Shown in pieces: positions 55,023 through 63,526 of a DNA stretch of 64,000 nucleotides; the stretch's first letter is position 1, and each line of letters begins with the position of its first letter. The notes beneath the pieces were generated by a model. It was not told the origin of the DNA, ran no database searches, and saw only the letters and a list, made by a program, of their open reading frames with translations. The stretch spans positions 536,501 to 600,500 of the forward strand of contig NZ_KI911783.1 in assembly GCF_000515415.1 (NCBI RefSeq). The letters run 5' to 3'. Position numbers and translations under genes: made by a program. This DNA is from Bradyrhizobium sp. WSM1417. Its GTDB lineage: Bacteria > Pseudomonadota > Alphaproteobacteria > Rhizobiales > Xanthobacteraceae.

Positions 55023-55712
55023 TTAGACGGACAGATATTTCGAGACCTGCGCGGCATCGACGGCGTCGCGCGGATCGTCGCGGACGATTTCGCCGTTCTC
55101 GATCACCAGCACACGGTCGGCGATATCGAGAGCGAAGCTCAGGACCTGCTCGGACACGACGATCGAAAGCCCCTTCTCGTCGCGGATGCGCTTGAGCGTG
55201 CGCGCCATCTCCTTGATGATCGACGGCTGGATACCTTCGGTCGGCTCGTCCAGCAGCAGCACTTTTGGCTTGGTCGCCAGCGCGCGCGCGATCGCGAGCT
55301 GTTGCTGCTGGCCGCCGGAGAGATTGCCGCCCCGGCGATCCTTCATCTCCAGCAGCACCGGAAACAGTTCGTAGATGTCGCCGGGCACCTCGGTTCCGCC
55401 GGAGACCACGAGGCCGGTCTCGATGTTCTCCTTCACCGTCATGGTCGAGAAGATCATGCGGCCCTGCGGCACATAGGCGAGGCCCTTGGCCACCCGCTCA
55501 TAGCTCGGCAGGCTGCCGAGCTCGGCGCCGTCCATGGTCACCGAGCCGCTCTTCGCCGGCAGGATGCCCATCAGCGACTTCATCAGCGTGGTCTTGCCCA
55601 TGCCGTTGCGGCCCATGATCGCCACGATCTCGTTAGGCGCGACCTTGACGTTAAGACCGTGCAGCACCTCGCTCTGGCCGTAGGCGACGTGAAGATCAGA
55701 AATAGCCAGCAT
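55023..55712 (-). CDS. urtE: Urea/amide ABC transporter ATPase, UrtE type
   Basis: The 229-aa LivF-like ATPase has Walker A GRNGMGKTT (34-42), signature LSGGQQQQ, Walker B VLLLDEPTEGIQPS and the UrtE-typical VTMDGAELGSLPSYERV segment. Paired with the UrtD-type ATPase, it energises import of urea or short amides. It starts 11 bases after urtD with a good AAGGAGCACG site. Given the amidase genes next to it, the cargo may be amides and not urea. Confidence 0.9.
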   Translation of the reverse strand: MLAISDLHVAYGQSEVLHGLNVKVAPNEIVAIMGRNGMGKTTLMKSLMGILPAKSGSVTMDGAELGSLPSYERVAKGLAYVPQGRMIFSTMTVKENIETGLVVSGGTEVPGDIYELFPVLLEMKDRRGGNLSGGQQQQLAIARALATKPKVLLLDEPTEGIQPSIIKEMARTLKRIRDEKGLSIVVSEQVLSFALDIADRVLVIENGEIVRDDPRDAVDAAQVSKYLSV

Positions 55713-55723
55713 CGTCGTGCTCC

Positions 55724-56479
55724 TTAGTGACCCAGATAGACTTCGACGACCTTGGGGTCGTTCTTCACCTTCTCCATGGTTCCTTCAGAGAGGATCTGGC
55801 CCTGGTGAAGCACGGTGACCTTGTGCGCGATGTCCTCGACGAACTTCATGTCGTGCTCGATGACGAGCACCGAGCGGTTCTTGATGATGCGGTTGAGCAG
55901 CTCGGCCGTCTTGGCGCGCTCGGACACGCTCATGCCGGCGACGGGCTCGTCGAGCATCAGCAGGTCCGGGTCCTGAATCAGCAGCATGCCGATCTCGAGC
56001 CATTGCTTCTGGCCATGACTAAGCTCGGATGCATAGGTGTTGAGCTTGTCCTTGAGGAAGATCATCTCGGCGACCTCTCCGACGCGTGACCTCACCGGCT
56101 GGTCACGCTGGAAAGTAAGTGAGCCGAATACGGTACGGCCGCGCGGAAACGAGATCTCGAGATTCTCGAACACGGTGAGGTCTTCGAACACCGACGGCGT
56201 CTGGAACTTGCGACCGACGCCGGCCTTGACGATCTCGTTCTCCTTCAGCTTGGTCAGCTCGGTGCCGCGAAACTGGATCGAGCCTTCGGTCGCCTTGGTC
56301 TTGCCGCAGATCAGGTCGAGCACCGTGGTCTTGCCAGCGCCGTTCGGCCCGATGATGACGCGGATCTCGTTCTCCTCGACGTAAAACGAGAGATCGTTGA
56401 CCGCCTTGAAGCCGTCGAAGGAAACCGTCAATCCGGAGACCGCGAGCAGGAATTCCTTCGGCTGATGTCCAACAAGCAT
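55724..56479 (-). CDS. urtD: Urea/amide ABC transporter ATPase, UrtD type
   Basis: The 251-aa LivG-like ATPase has Walker A GPNGAGKT (44-51), signature LSHGQKQW, which is the UrtD-typical variant of LSGGQ, and Walker B LLMLDEPVAGMS. KAVNDLSFYVEENEIRVIIG is also characteristic of UrtD. It is the first of the two ATPases of this transporter. The start at 56479 has GAGGAGACC seven bases upstream. Confidence 0.92.
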   Translation of the reverse strand: MLVGHQPKEFLLAVSGLTVSFDGFKAVNDLSFYVEENEIRVIIGPNGAGKTTVLDLICGKTKATEGSIQFRGTELTKLKENEIVKAGVGRKFQTPSVFEDLTVFENLEISFPRGRTVFGSLTFQRDQPVRSRVGEVAEMIFLKDKLNTYASELSHGQKQWLEIGMLLIQDPDLLMLDEPVAGMSVSERAKTAELLNRIIKNRSVLVIEHDMKFVEDIAHKVTVLHQGQILSEGTMEKVKNDPKVVEVYLGH

Positions 56480-56489
56480 GATGGTCTCC

Positions 56490-57629
56490 TCACTCTGCGG
56501 GTGCGCCGTCGGCAACCGAATTGTCGCTCCAGCCCGGCTTCTTGCGCGAGGCAAACAGGCGGTCGATGCGCGGCTGCACATAGTCGGCCCAGAGCCCCGA
56601 CAGGCCGTTCGGGAAAGCGAGCACGACCGCGATGAACAGCGCGCCGAGACCGAACAGCCAGAGTTGCGGGAAGGATTCCGACAGGCTGGTCTTGGCGAAG
56701 TTCACCAGAATGGCCCCCCATATCGCGCCGAAGATCGACATCCGTCCGCCGACCGCGGTGTAGATCACCATCTCGATCGACGGCACGATGCCGACAAAGG
56801 ATGGCGACATGAAACCGACATTGAGCGCGAACATGGCCCCGCCGATCGCGGCGAAAACCGCGGCCATACAGAACGCAAAGATCTTGAAGTTGGCGACGCT
56901 GTAGCCGGAGAAGCGGACGCGGTCCTCCTGTTCGCGCATAGCCACGAGGATGCGGCCGAGTTTGGTCAGGCGGATGAACTGCGCGATGCCGATGCAGGCG
57001 AACAGCAGTACCACTTCGACGAAGTACAGGATGACCTTGGCGTGGTCGGGCCGGATGTCCCAACCCTTGAGGGTGCGCAGGTCGGTCATGCCGTTGATGC
57101 CGCCGGTGTAGCCCTGCTGGCCCACGATCAGGATGGTGAGGATGGCCGCCACCGCCTGGGTGATGATGGCAAAGTAGGTGCCGCCCACGCGGCGCTTGAA
57201 CATCGCAGTGCCGATGATCAGCGCGAAGATGCCGGGGACCAGGATGATGGCGAGGATGGTGAAGGTGAGACTGTGAAACGGCTGCCAGAACAGTGGCAGT
57301 GACGTGATCTGATTCCAGTCCATGAAGTCCGGGATGCCTGGCGTCGACTGGATCTTGGTATTCTCGACGCTGGAGGCCTCCAGCTTGAGGAACATCGCCA
57401 TGCAATAGCCGCCGAGGCCGAAGAACACGCCTTGCCCCAGACTGAGAATGCCGCCGTAGCCCCAGCACAGCACGAGACCGAGCGCGACGAAGGCGTAGGT
57501 CAGATATTTCGCGACGAGGTTGAGACGGAACACATCCAGCGAGAGCGGCAGGATCACGAACAACACAGCGGCCAGCACGAGGAAGCCCGTGAGCTCGGAT
57601 CGATTGAAGAAGCGTGAGTTGATGACCAT
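56490..57629 (-). CDS. urtC: Urea/amide ABC transporter permease, UrtC type (FmdF-like)
   Basis: The 379-aa LivM-like permease has about ten hydrophobic segments, YGGILSLGQGVFFGLGGYCMAMFLKLEAS, FAIITQAVAAILTILIVGQQGYTGGINGMTDL and the coupling motif LGRILVAMREQEDRVRFSGY. UrtC proteins are longer than ordinary LivM because of this N-terminal part. The C-terminus ends in a charged tail (RLFASRKKPGW). The ten-base gap to urtD and 17-base gap to urtB place it in one operon. The start at 57629 fits the family. Confidence 0.92.
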   Translation of the reverse strand: MVINSRFFNRSELTGFLVLAAVLFVILPLSLDVFRLNLVAKYLTYAFVALGLVLCWGYGGILSLGQGVFFGLGGYCMAMFLKLEASSVENTKIQSTPGIPDFMDWNQITSLPLFWQPFHSLTFTILAIILVPGIFALIIGTAMFKRRVGGTYFAIITQAVAAILTILIVGQQGYTGGINGMTDLRTLKGWDIRPDHAKVILYFVEVVLLFACIGIAQFIRLTKLGRILVAMREQEDRVRFSGYSVANFKIFAFCMAAVFAAIGGAMFALNVGFMSPSFVGIVPSIEMVIYTAVGGRMSIFGAIWGAILVNFAKTSLSESFPQLWLFGLGALFIAVVLAFPNGLSGLWADYVQPRIDRLFASRKKPGWSDNSVADGAPAE

Positions 57630-57646
57630 GACTTGCCTGCTTCTTG

Positions 57647-58573
57647 TTATTTGCGGACCTTGAGGGCGAAGAGACCCTGCGGCCGCAGCATCAGGATTCC
57701 GACAACGGCAAGCAGCGTCAGCACCTTGGCCATCGAGCCCGACAGGAAGAACTCGAGGGTTGATTGGGTCTGCGAGATCGAGAAGGCAGATGCGATGGTG
57801 CCGAGCAGGCTTGCCGCGCCCCCGAACACGACCACGAGGAACGTATCGACGATGTAGAGCTGTCCGGAGGTCGGCCCGGTCGAGCCGATCATCGTGAAGG
57901 CGCTCCCGGCGACACCGGCAATGCCGCAGCCGAGGCCGAAAGTGTAGCGATCCACCTTTTCGGTGTTGATGCCGACGGCTCCGGCCATGATGCGGTTCTG
58001 CACGACGGCGCGCACCTGCCGACCCCAGCGCGATTTGTACATCACGTAGGCGACGCCCACGGTGATCAGGACGGTGAGGCACATCACGAACACGCCGTTG
58101 ATCGGCACTTCGATGCTGTCGGTCACGTGCAGCGAGCCAAGCATCCATTGCGGCAGCTCGACGCCGACCTCGCGCGCGCCGAACACGGAGCGATAGGCCT
58201 GTTGCAGGATCAGGCTGAGGCCCCAAGTCGCGAGCAGCGTGTCGAGCGGGCGCTTGTAGAGATGCCGTATCAGCACCCATTCCACCAGCATCCCCAGCGC
58301 ACCGGATGCGACAAAGGCCAGGATCATCGCGAGGAAGAAATAGCCGCTGAACAGGCTCGGCAAATAGGACTGGAAGAAGCTCGAGGTCATCCAGGTGACG
58401 TAGGCCCCGAGAATCATGAACTCGCCATGGGCCATGTTGATGACGCCCATCTGGCCGAAGATGATCGCAAGTCCCAGCGCCATCAGGACGTAGACGGAGA
58501 ACAGGATCAGTCCTGCAAAGCCCTGCATGACGAAGATGGAGCCAAGGTCACCAAGCGAGTAGTCGCCGAACAT
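57647..58573 (-). CDS. urtB: Urea/amide ABC transporter permease, UrtB type (FmdE-like)
   Basis: The 308-aa LivH-like permease has eight hydrophobic segments and the family motifs GLAIIFGQMGVINMAHGEFMIL and YKSRWGRQVRAVVQNRIMAGAVG (coupling helix), FGLGCGIAGVAGSAFTMIG. It begins MFGDYSLGDLGS with no long periplasmic N-terminal domain seen in some cyanobacterial UrtB. It starts at 58573 with an ideal GGAGG site. A 148-base gap with strong hairpins separates it from the binding-protein gene. Confidence 0.92.
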   Translation of the reverse strand: MFGDYSLGDLGSIFVMQGFAGLILFSVYVLMALGLAIIFGQMGVINMAHGEFMILGAYVTWMTSSFFQSYLPSLFSGYFFLAMILAFVASGALGMLVEWVLIRHLYKRPLDTLLATWGLSLILQQAYRSVFGAREVGVELPQWMLGSLHVTDSIEVPINGVFVMCLTVLITVGVAYVMYKSRWGRQVRAVVQNRIMAGAVGINTEKVDRYTFGLGCGIAGVAGSAFTMIGSTGPTSGQLYIVDTFLVVVFGGAASLLGTIASAFSISQTQSTLEFFLSGSMAKVLTLLAVVGILMLRPQGLFALKVRK

Positions 58574-58597
58574 CGATGTCCTCCGTCGGGAAAGGGT

Positions 58598-58700
58598 CCC
58601 GCGTCGCGAGCAGGTTCGCGACGCGGGGGTCTTGGGCGTGGATTTGCGGTCCACGCCAGGGAGAGGTTTTGTCTGAAAGGGAAACGGCGACGAACGCCGT
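58598..58700 (-). other. Three stem-loops between urtA and urtB
   Basis: Three inverted repeats lie in the 148-base urtA-urtB gap: 58598-58627 (12-base perfect stem CCCGCGTCGCGA/TCGCGACGCGGG, six-base loop), 58636-58656 (seven-base stem GCGTGGA/TCCACGC) and 58684-58700 (six-base stem ACGGCG/CGCCGT). None is followed by a U-run on the minus strand, so they look like processing/stabilising structures and not terminators. Such stems after binding-protein genes typically protect the upstream message, giving more binding protein than permease. Confidence 0.75.
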
Positions 58701-58721
58701 GCCTTACTGGTGGCTCTCGCC

Positions 58722-59981
58722 TTACTGGTAGCCCTTGGGGAACGGATCCGGCTCGACCAGATCGGCGGTTTCGTAGATCAGTTCGAACTGGCCATCGAGC
58801 TTGGCGCGTCCCACCCGGGTCTTCGACCAAAGGTGATGATTTTCGTGGATGCGCACATAGCCTTCCGGAGCGCCCTTGAACTCGATGCCTGGCGATGCCG
58901 CCGCGATCTTGTCGATGTCGAAGGAGCCCGCCTTCTCCACCGTCAACTTCCACAGCCACGGGCCGAGATAGGCAGCCTGGGTGACGTCTCCGATCACGGT
59001 CTTCTCGCCCCACATCTTCTTGAACGCCGGGACGAAGGTCTTGTTGTTAGGATTGTCGAGCGACTGGAAGTACTTCATGCAGGCATAGGCGCCCGCGATA
59101 TTCTCGCCGCCGATGCCGTCGATCTCGTCTTCGGTCACCGAGATCGTCAGCAGCGCCTGCTTGGAGAGGTCGATGCCGGCGGCCTTGAGCTGCTTGTAGA
59201 ACGCGACGTTCGAGCCGCCGACGACGTCGGTGAAGATCACGTCGGGCTTGGTCAGCTTGATCTTGTTGATGACCGAATTGAACTGGGTGTTGCCGAGTGG
59301 ATAATATTCTTCGCCGACCACCTTGCCCTTCAGCACGTTCTCGACATGCTTGCGCGCGATCTTGTTCGAGGTGCGCGGCCAGATGTAGTCAGAGCCGATG
59401 AAGAAGAACGACTTCGCGCCCTTCTCCTTGGCGATCCAGTTCAGGCCGGCGAGGATCTGCTGAGTGGCTTCCTGGCCGGTATAGATCACGTTCTTGGACT
59501 GCTCGAGACCTTCGTAGAAGGTCGGGTAATAGAGCATGCCGTTGTACTGCTCCATGACGGGCAGCACGGCCTTGCGGGACGCCGAGGTCCAGCAGCCCAT
59601 GATCGCCGCAACCTTGTCGTTGACCAGCAATTTCTTGGCCTTTTCGGCAAAGGTCGGCCAGTCGCTGGCGCCGTCTTCCTGGATGAACTTGATCTTGCGC
59701 CCGAGCACGCCGCCCATGGCATTGATCTGCTCGATGGCGAGCTTTTCGGCTTCGATCGAGCCGGTCTCGGAGATCGCCATGGTGCCTGTCGCCGAATGCA
59801 GAATGCCGACCGTCACCTCGGTGTCGGTAACCGCGAGGCCCGTGGTATTGACCGCCGAGGTCGCCGGGGCCTGCGCAAAAGATGCTCGCGGCAGCATGGT
59901 AATGGCTGGCACAGCCGCCATTCCCATCAATAATTTGCGCCGGAGCGGCGATAACAGGCCCTTGTTCGCTTCGTCTGACAT
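58722..59981 (-). CDS. urtA: Urea/short-chain amide ABC binding protein (UrtA/FmdD type)
   Basis: The 419-aa protein has a twin-arginine-type leader (RRKLLMGMAAVPAITMLP, cleavage after ASFAQA) and a Peripla_BP_5 fold: VTVGILHSATGTMAISETGS, KIKFIQEDGASDWPTFAEKA, GCWTSASRKAVLPVMEQYNG and the very conserved LYYPTFYEGLEQS, hallmarks of the UrtA/FmdD/AmiC group that binds urea or short amides. It heads the amide operon, followed by transport, formamidase and amidase genes. The start at 59981 has a GGGGTGC site. It diverges from the sensor kinase. Confidence 0.93.
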   Translation of the reverse strand: MSDEANKGLLSPLRRKLLMGMAAVPAITMLPRASFAQAPATSAVNTTGLAVTDTEVTVGILHSATGTMAISETGSIEAEKLAIEQINAMGGVLGRKIKFIQEDGASDWPTFAEKAKKLLVNDKVAAIMGCWTSASRKAVLPVMEQYNGMLYYPTFYEGLEQSKNVIYTGQEATQQILAGLNWIAKEKGAKSFFFIGSDYIWPRTSNKIARKHVENVLKGKVVGEEYYPLGNTQFNSVINKIKLTKPDVIFTDVVGGSNVAFYKQLKAAGIDLSKQALLTISVTEDEIDGIGGENIAGAYACMKYFQSLDNPNNKTFVPAFKKMWGEKTVIGDVTQAAYLGPWLWKLTVEKAGSFDIDKIAAASPGIEFKGAPEGYVRIHENHHLWSKTRVGRAKLDGQFELIYETADLVEPDPFPKGYQ

Positions 59982-60045
59982 GAGCACCCCACTGTTGTTC
60001 GAGGACACGCGATTGGTGCCGTGAGGATGGCTCGAATTTGTGCAC

Positions 60046-60076
60046 TGCAAGCATACGCAAGATCGCGTATACTGCA
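60046..60076. promoter_or_regulatory. Imperfect palindrome between amide operon and sensor kinase
   Basis: TGCAAGCATACGC (60046-60058) and GCGTATACTGCA (60065-60076) are inverted, allowing one bulge and one mismatch, around a six-base spacer AAGATC. It lies 65 bases upstream of urtA and 25 bases upstream of the sigma-54-like motif that points to the kinase. Its position suits a response-regulator or activator site serving both directions. It does not match the NtrC consensus. Confidence 0.55.
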
Positions 60077-60100
60077 CCGCAAAATGACGACGTAGGCTTT

Positions 60101-60115
60101 TGGTACGGGTTTTGC
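60101..60115 (+). promoter_or_regulatory. Sigma-54-type promoter motif
   Basis: TGGTACGGGTTTTGC matches the -24/-12 consensus TGGCACGN4TTGC except for one base in the -24 element, with the diagnostic GG-N10-GC spacing (GG 60102-60103, GC 60114-60115). Transcription would start near 60127, 28 bases before the kinase GTG. Sigma-54 promoters are typical of nitrogen-source genes, in line with amide use. Confidence 0.6.
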
Positions 60116-60154
60116 GAGGGGTCCGGCGCGTTCGGGAGTAGGAGTGGGGCTGAA

Positions 60155-63100
60155 GTGGCAGGGCGGCAGCGAATAGATCGCGTCAGGCGCCAGTACAACC
60201 AATGGGTCGCCAACCAGACGCTGGAAGACTACGCGCTGCGCTTCACCGCCAAGAGCGCGCGCAGGTGGTCCGCCGCCCGCGTCGCCAACACTGCACTGGG
60301 CGCCATCTCCTTTCTCGCGCTGGAGGCGATCGGCGGCACCATCACCCTGAACTACGGGGTTACCAACGCCACCGCCGCGATCCTCGTCGTCTCCACCATC
60401 ATCTTCTGCTGCGGCGTTCCGATTGCCTATTATGCCGCCAAATGCGGCATCGACATTGACCTGCTCACCCGCGGCGCTGGCTTCGGCTATATCGGCTCGA
60501 CCGTCACGTCGCTGATCTACGCCTCCTTCACCTTCATCTTCTTCGCCATCGAGGCGGTGATCCTGGCGACGGCGCTCGAGATGTGCTTCGGCATTCCGCG
60601 CCCGATCGGCTACCTCATCAGCGCGGTCGCGATCATCCCGCTTGTCACCTACGGCATCACGCTGATCAGCCGCTTCCAGCTCTGGACGCAGCCGATCTGG
60701 ATCATCCTGCACATCCTGCCCTTCGCGGCGATCGCCTGGGCCAACCCTTACTCGTTCACGGAGTGGCGCAAATTCGCCGGCGAGCACGGCGACGCCGGCG
60801 GGCATTTCGATCTGCTGCTGTTCGGCGTGGCATCCTCCGTGGTGTTTTCGCTGGTGGCCCAGATCGGCGAGCAGGTCGACTTCCTCAGGTTCCTGCCGCG
60901 CGACCGCCGCACGTCGCGAACGTCGTGGTGGGCCGCCCTGCTGATCGCGGGCCCCGGCTGGATCATCTTCGGCGCGCTGAAACTGCTGCTGGGCTCGTTT
61001 CTCGCTTTCTTCGCGCTGAGCCACGGTCTCTCCAGCGAGCTGGCGGCCGAGCCTGCGCACATGTATCTCGAAGCGTTTCGCTACGTGCTGTCACAGCCGG
61101 ACATGGCGCTGGCACTCACCGGCGCGTTCGTGATCCTGTCGCAGCTCAAGATCAACGTCACCAACGCGTATGCCGGCTCGATCGCCTGGTCGAACTTCTT
61201 CTCGCGGCTGACGCATAGCCACCCCGGCCGGGTCGTCTGGCTGGTGTTCAACGTGATGGTGGCGCTGCTGCTGATGGAGATCGGCGTCTACAAGGCGTTG
61301 GAGCAGACGCTCGCGCTCTACTCAAATGTCGCGATCGCCTGGGTTGGCGCGCTGGTGTCCGATCTCGTGGTCAACAAGCCGCTCGGCCTGCGCCCACCGC
61401 AGATGGAGTTCAAGCGCGCCCATCTCTACGACATCAACCCGGTCGGCGTCGGCGCGATGACGATCGCGACCATCGTCTCGATCGCGGCCTTCTACGGCCT
61501 GTTCGGCTCGACCATGAAAGCGCTCGCGGCCTTCGTCGCGCTCACGGCCGCCTTCGTCACCGCACCCGTCATCGCCTGGCTCACCGACGGTAAATACTAC
61601 ATCGCGCGCAAGCCGAAGAGGAGTTGGGCCAATATCGAATCGATCCAGTGCTGTATCTGCGAGCACCATTTCGAGCCGGAGGACATGACCTCCTGTCCTG
61701 CCTATGCGGGCCCGATCTGCTCGCTATGTTGCTCGCTCGATGCGCGCTGCCACGATTTGTGCAAACCGCATGCGCGCGCGCAGGTGCAGTTCGCCGACGC
61801 GCTCGCCAGGATCTTGCCGCAGGCGATCTATCAGCGGATCAACTCGCAGTTCGGCCACTACATCGGTGTGTTCGTGGTCTCCGCGGGCCTCGTCGCGCTG
61901 GTGCTGGGGCTGATCTACCTCCAGACCTCGGTCAGCGTGCCCGGCGAGAACATGCTCGTCTCCAACGTGCTCTGGAAGGTGTTCTTCTCGCTCAGCATCA
62001 TCATCGGCGTCGTGGCCTGGTTGTTCGTGCTGGCGCAGCAGAGCCGACGGGCCGCCGAGGCCGAGACCCGGCGCCAGACCACGCTGCTGATCCAGGAGAT
62101 CGACGCGCACAAGCGCACCGACGCCGAGCTCCAGCGTGCCAAGGAAATCGCGGAATCCGCCAACCTCGCCAAGAGCCGCTACGTGGTGGGCCTGAGCCAC
62201 GAGCTGCGCTCGCCGCTCAATGCGATCAGCGGCTATGCCCAACTCCTGGAGCAGGATACGACACTCAACACCAAGCCGCGCGACCAGGTCCGCGTCGTCC
62301 GCCGCAGCGCCGATCACCTCTCCGGCCTGATCGACGGCATTCTGGACATCTCCAAGATCGAGGCGGGGCGGCTGTACCTGTCGCGCGACGAGGTGCGCCT
62401 GACCGAATTCCTCGACCAGCTCGTCGGCATGTTCCGCCTTCAGGCCGCCGCCAAGAGCATCGACTTCGTGTTCAGGCGGCCGGCGCATTTGCCGGTCGTG
62501 GTCTATGCCGACGAGAAGCGGCTGCGCCAGGTGCTGATCAATCTGCTGTCCAACGCGATCAAATTCACCCAGACCGGCAGCGTCCATTTCGTGGTGCACT
62601 ACCGCAGCCCGGTCGCGGAGTTCGAGGTGATCGACACCGGCCCCGGCATCCAGGGCGACGATCTCGAACGCATCTTCGCACCGTTTGAACGCGGCGCGCT
62701 CGGTGTCTCGCAGCCGCAGACCGGCACCGGGCTGGGCCTGACCATCAGCCGGCTGCTCGCCGGCGTCATGGGCGGCGACATCAAGGTCTTGAGCACGGTC
62801 GGCAGCGGCAGCACGTTCAAGGTCAAGATGCTGCTCTCGGAAGTCACCAATCCGCAGCGTATTGCGCCGGTGGAGGCCCCGATCTCAGGCTATCACGGCG
62901 CGCGCAAGACCATCCTCATCACCGACGACGATCCCGTGCATCGTGACCTCCTGCGCGAGGTGTTGACACCACTCGGCTTCATCCTGCTCAGCGCGCCCGA
63001 CGGCCCCGGCTGCCTGGCGCTGGCCCAGCACTGCCGGCCCGATCTGTTCCTGCTCGACATTTCCATGCCGGGCATGGATGGCTGGACGGTCGCGGAGACG

Positions 63101-63526
63101 CTACGCGCCAACGGACACCATCAGGCGCGGATCCTGATGGTGTCGGCCAGCGCCCTCGAGGCCCACGGCACACCGCTGGCACAGCCTTTCCACGATGGCT
63201 ATCTGATGAAGCCGATCGACATTCCCAGGCTTTTGGAAAGCATCCGCCAGCTTCTCAAGGTCGAATGGCAATACGGCTCGGAGGAGATCGCCGTGCCGCT
63301 GTGGCGGCCGGAGAGCGGCTCGCGACCGCCGGTACAACACATCGAGGCGCTGATCGGGCTCGGTCAGATCGGCTACGTCAAGGCTATCCAGTTGAAGCTG
63401 GACGAGATCGGCAGCGAGCATCCTGAACATGCCGACTTCGTCGCGGAAATGCGGTCGCTGATCGACCGCTTCGATCTCGACCAGTACATGGCCACATTGA
63501 AGACGTTGCATGCGTATGACCACTGA
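60155..63526 (+). CDS. Hybrid histidine kinase with NCS1-permease-like sensor domain
   Basis: The 1123-aa protein has three parts. Residues about 40-490 form a ten-to-twelve-helix domain resembling NCS1 nucleobase/allantoin/hydantoin permeases (GTITLNYGVTNATAAILVVS, LTRGAGFGYIGS, SQLKINVTNAYAGSIAW). A cysteine-rich segment follows (from C499: CCICEHHFE, CSLCCSLDARC), then two more helices (about 570-630). The kinase has the H-box GLSHELRSPLN (H682), N-box NLLSNAIKF, DTGPGI and GTGLGL; a receiver domain has D968 (LLDISMPGMDG) and K1021-region LMKPID. GTG 60155 is likely since the sigma-54-like motif lies upstream. It overlaps the next gene by 11 bases. Confidence 0.85.
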   Translation: MAGRQRIDRVRRQYNQWVANQTLEDYALRFTAKSARRWSAARVANTALGAISFLALEAIGGTITLNYGVTNATAAILVVSTIIFCCGVPIAYYAAKCGIDIDLLTRGAGFGYIGSTVTSLIYASFTFIFFAIEAVILATALEMCFGIPRPIGYLISAVAIIPLVTYGITLISRFQLWTQPIWIILHILPFAAIAWANPYSFTEWRKFAGEHGDAGGHFDLLLFGVASSVVFSLVAQIGEQVDFLRFLPRDRRTSRTSWWAALLIAGPGWIIFGALKLLLGSFLAFFALSHGLSSELAAEPAHMYLEAFRYVLSQPDMALALTGAFVILSQLKINVTNAYAGSIAWSNFFSRLTHSHPGRVVWLVFNVMVALLLMEIGVYKALEQTLALYSNVAIAWVGALVSDLVVNKPLGLRPPQMEFKRAHLYDINPVGVGAMTIATIVSIAAFYGLFGSTMKALAAFVALTAAFVTAPVIAWLTDGKYYIARKPKRSWANIESIQCCICEHHFEPEDMTSCPAYAGPICSLCCSLDARCHDLCKPHARAQVQFADALARILPQAIYQRINSQFGHYIGVFVVSAGLVALVLGLIYLQTSVSVPGENMLVSNVLWKVFFSLSIIIGVVAWLFVLAQQSRRAAEAETRRQTTLLIQEIDAHKRTDAELQRAKEIAESANLAKSRYVVGLSHELRSPLNAISGYAQLLEQDTTLNTKPRDQVRVVRRSADHLSGLIDGILDISKIEAGRLYLSRDEVRLTEFLDQLVGMFRLQAAAKSIDFVFRRPAHLPVVVYADEKRLRQVLINLLSNAIKFTQTGSVHFVVHYRSPVAEFEVIDTGPGIQGDDLERIFAPFERGALGVSQPQTGTGLGLTISRLLAGVMGGDIKVLSTVGSGSTFKVKMLLSEVTNPQRIAPVEAPISGYHGARKTILITDDDPVHRDLLREVLTPLGFILLSAPDGPGCLALAQHCRPDLFLLDISMPGMDGWTVAETLRANGHHQARILMVSASALEAHGTPLAQPFHDGYLMKPIDIPRLLESIRQLLKVEWQYGSEEIAVPLWRPESGSRPPVQHIEALIGLGQIGYVKAIQLKLDEIGSEHPEHADFVAEMRSLIDRFDLDQYMATLKTLHAYDH

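Noticed and set aside
53913..55727. Long plus-strand open frame opposite fmdA and urtE
   Set aside because: It spans two real genes and their gap and has low-complexity composition; both opposite genes are strongly supported.
58701..58729. Eleven-base direct repeat GCCTTACTGGT at the urtA 3' end
   Set aside because: Real but small; it looks like a local duplication of the last codons and stop, with no evident function.
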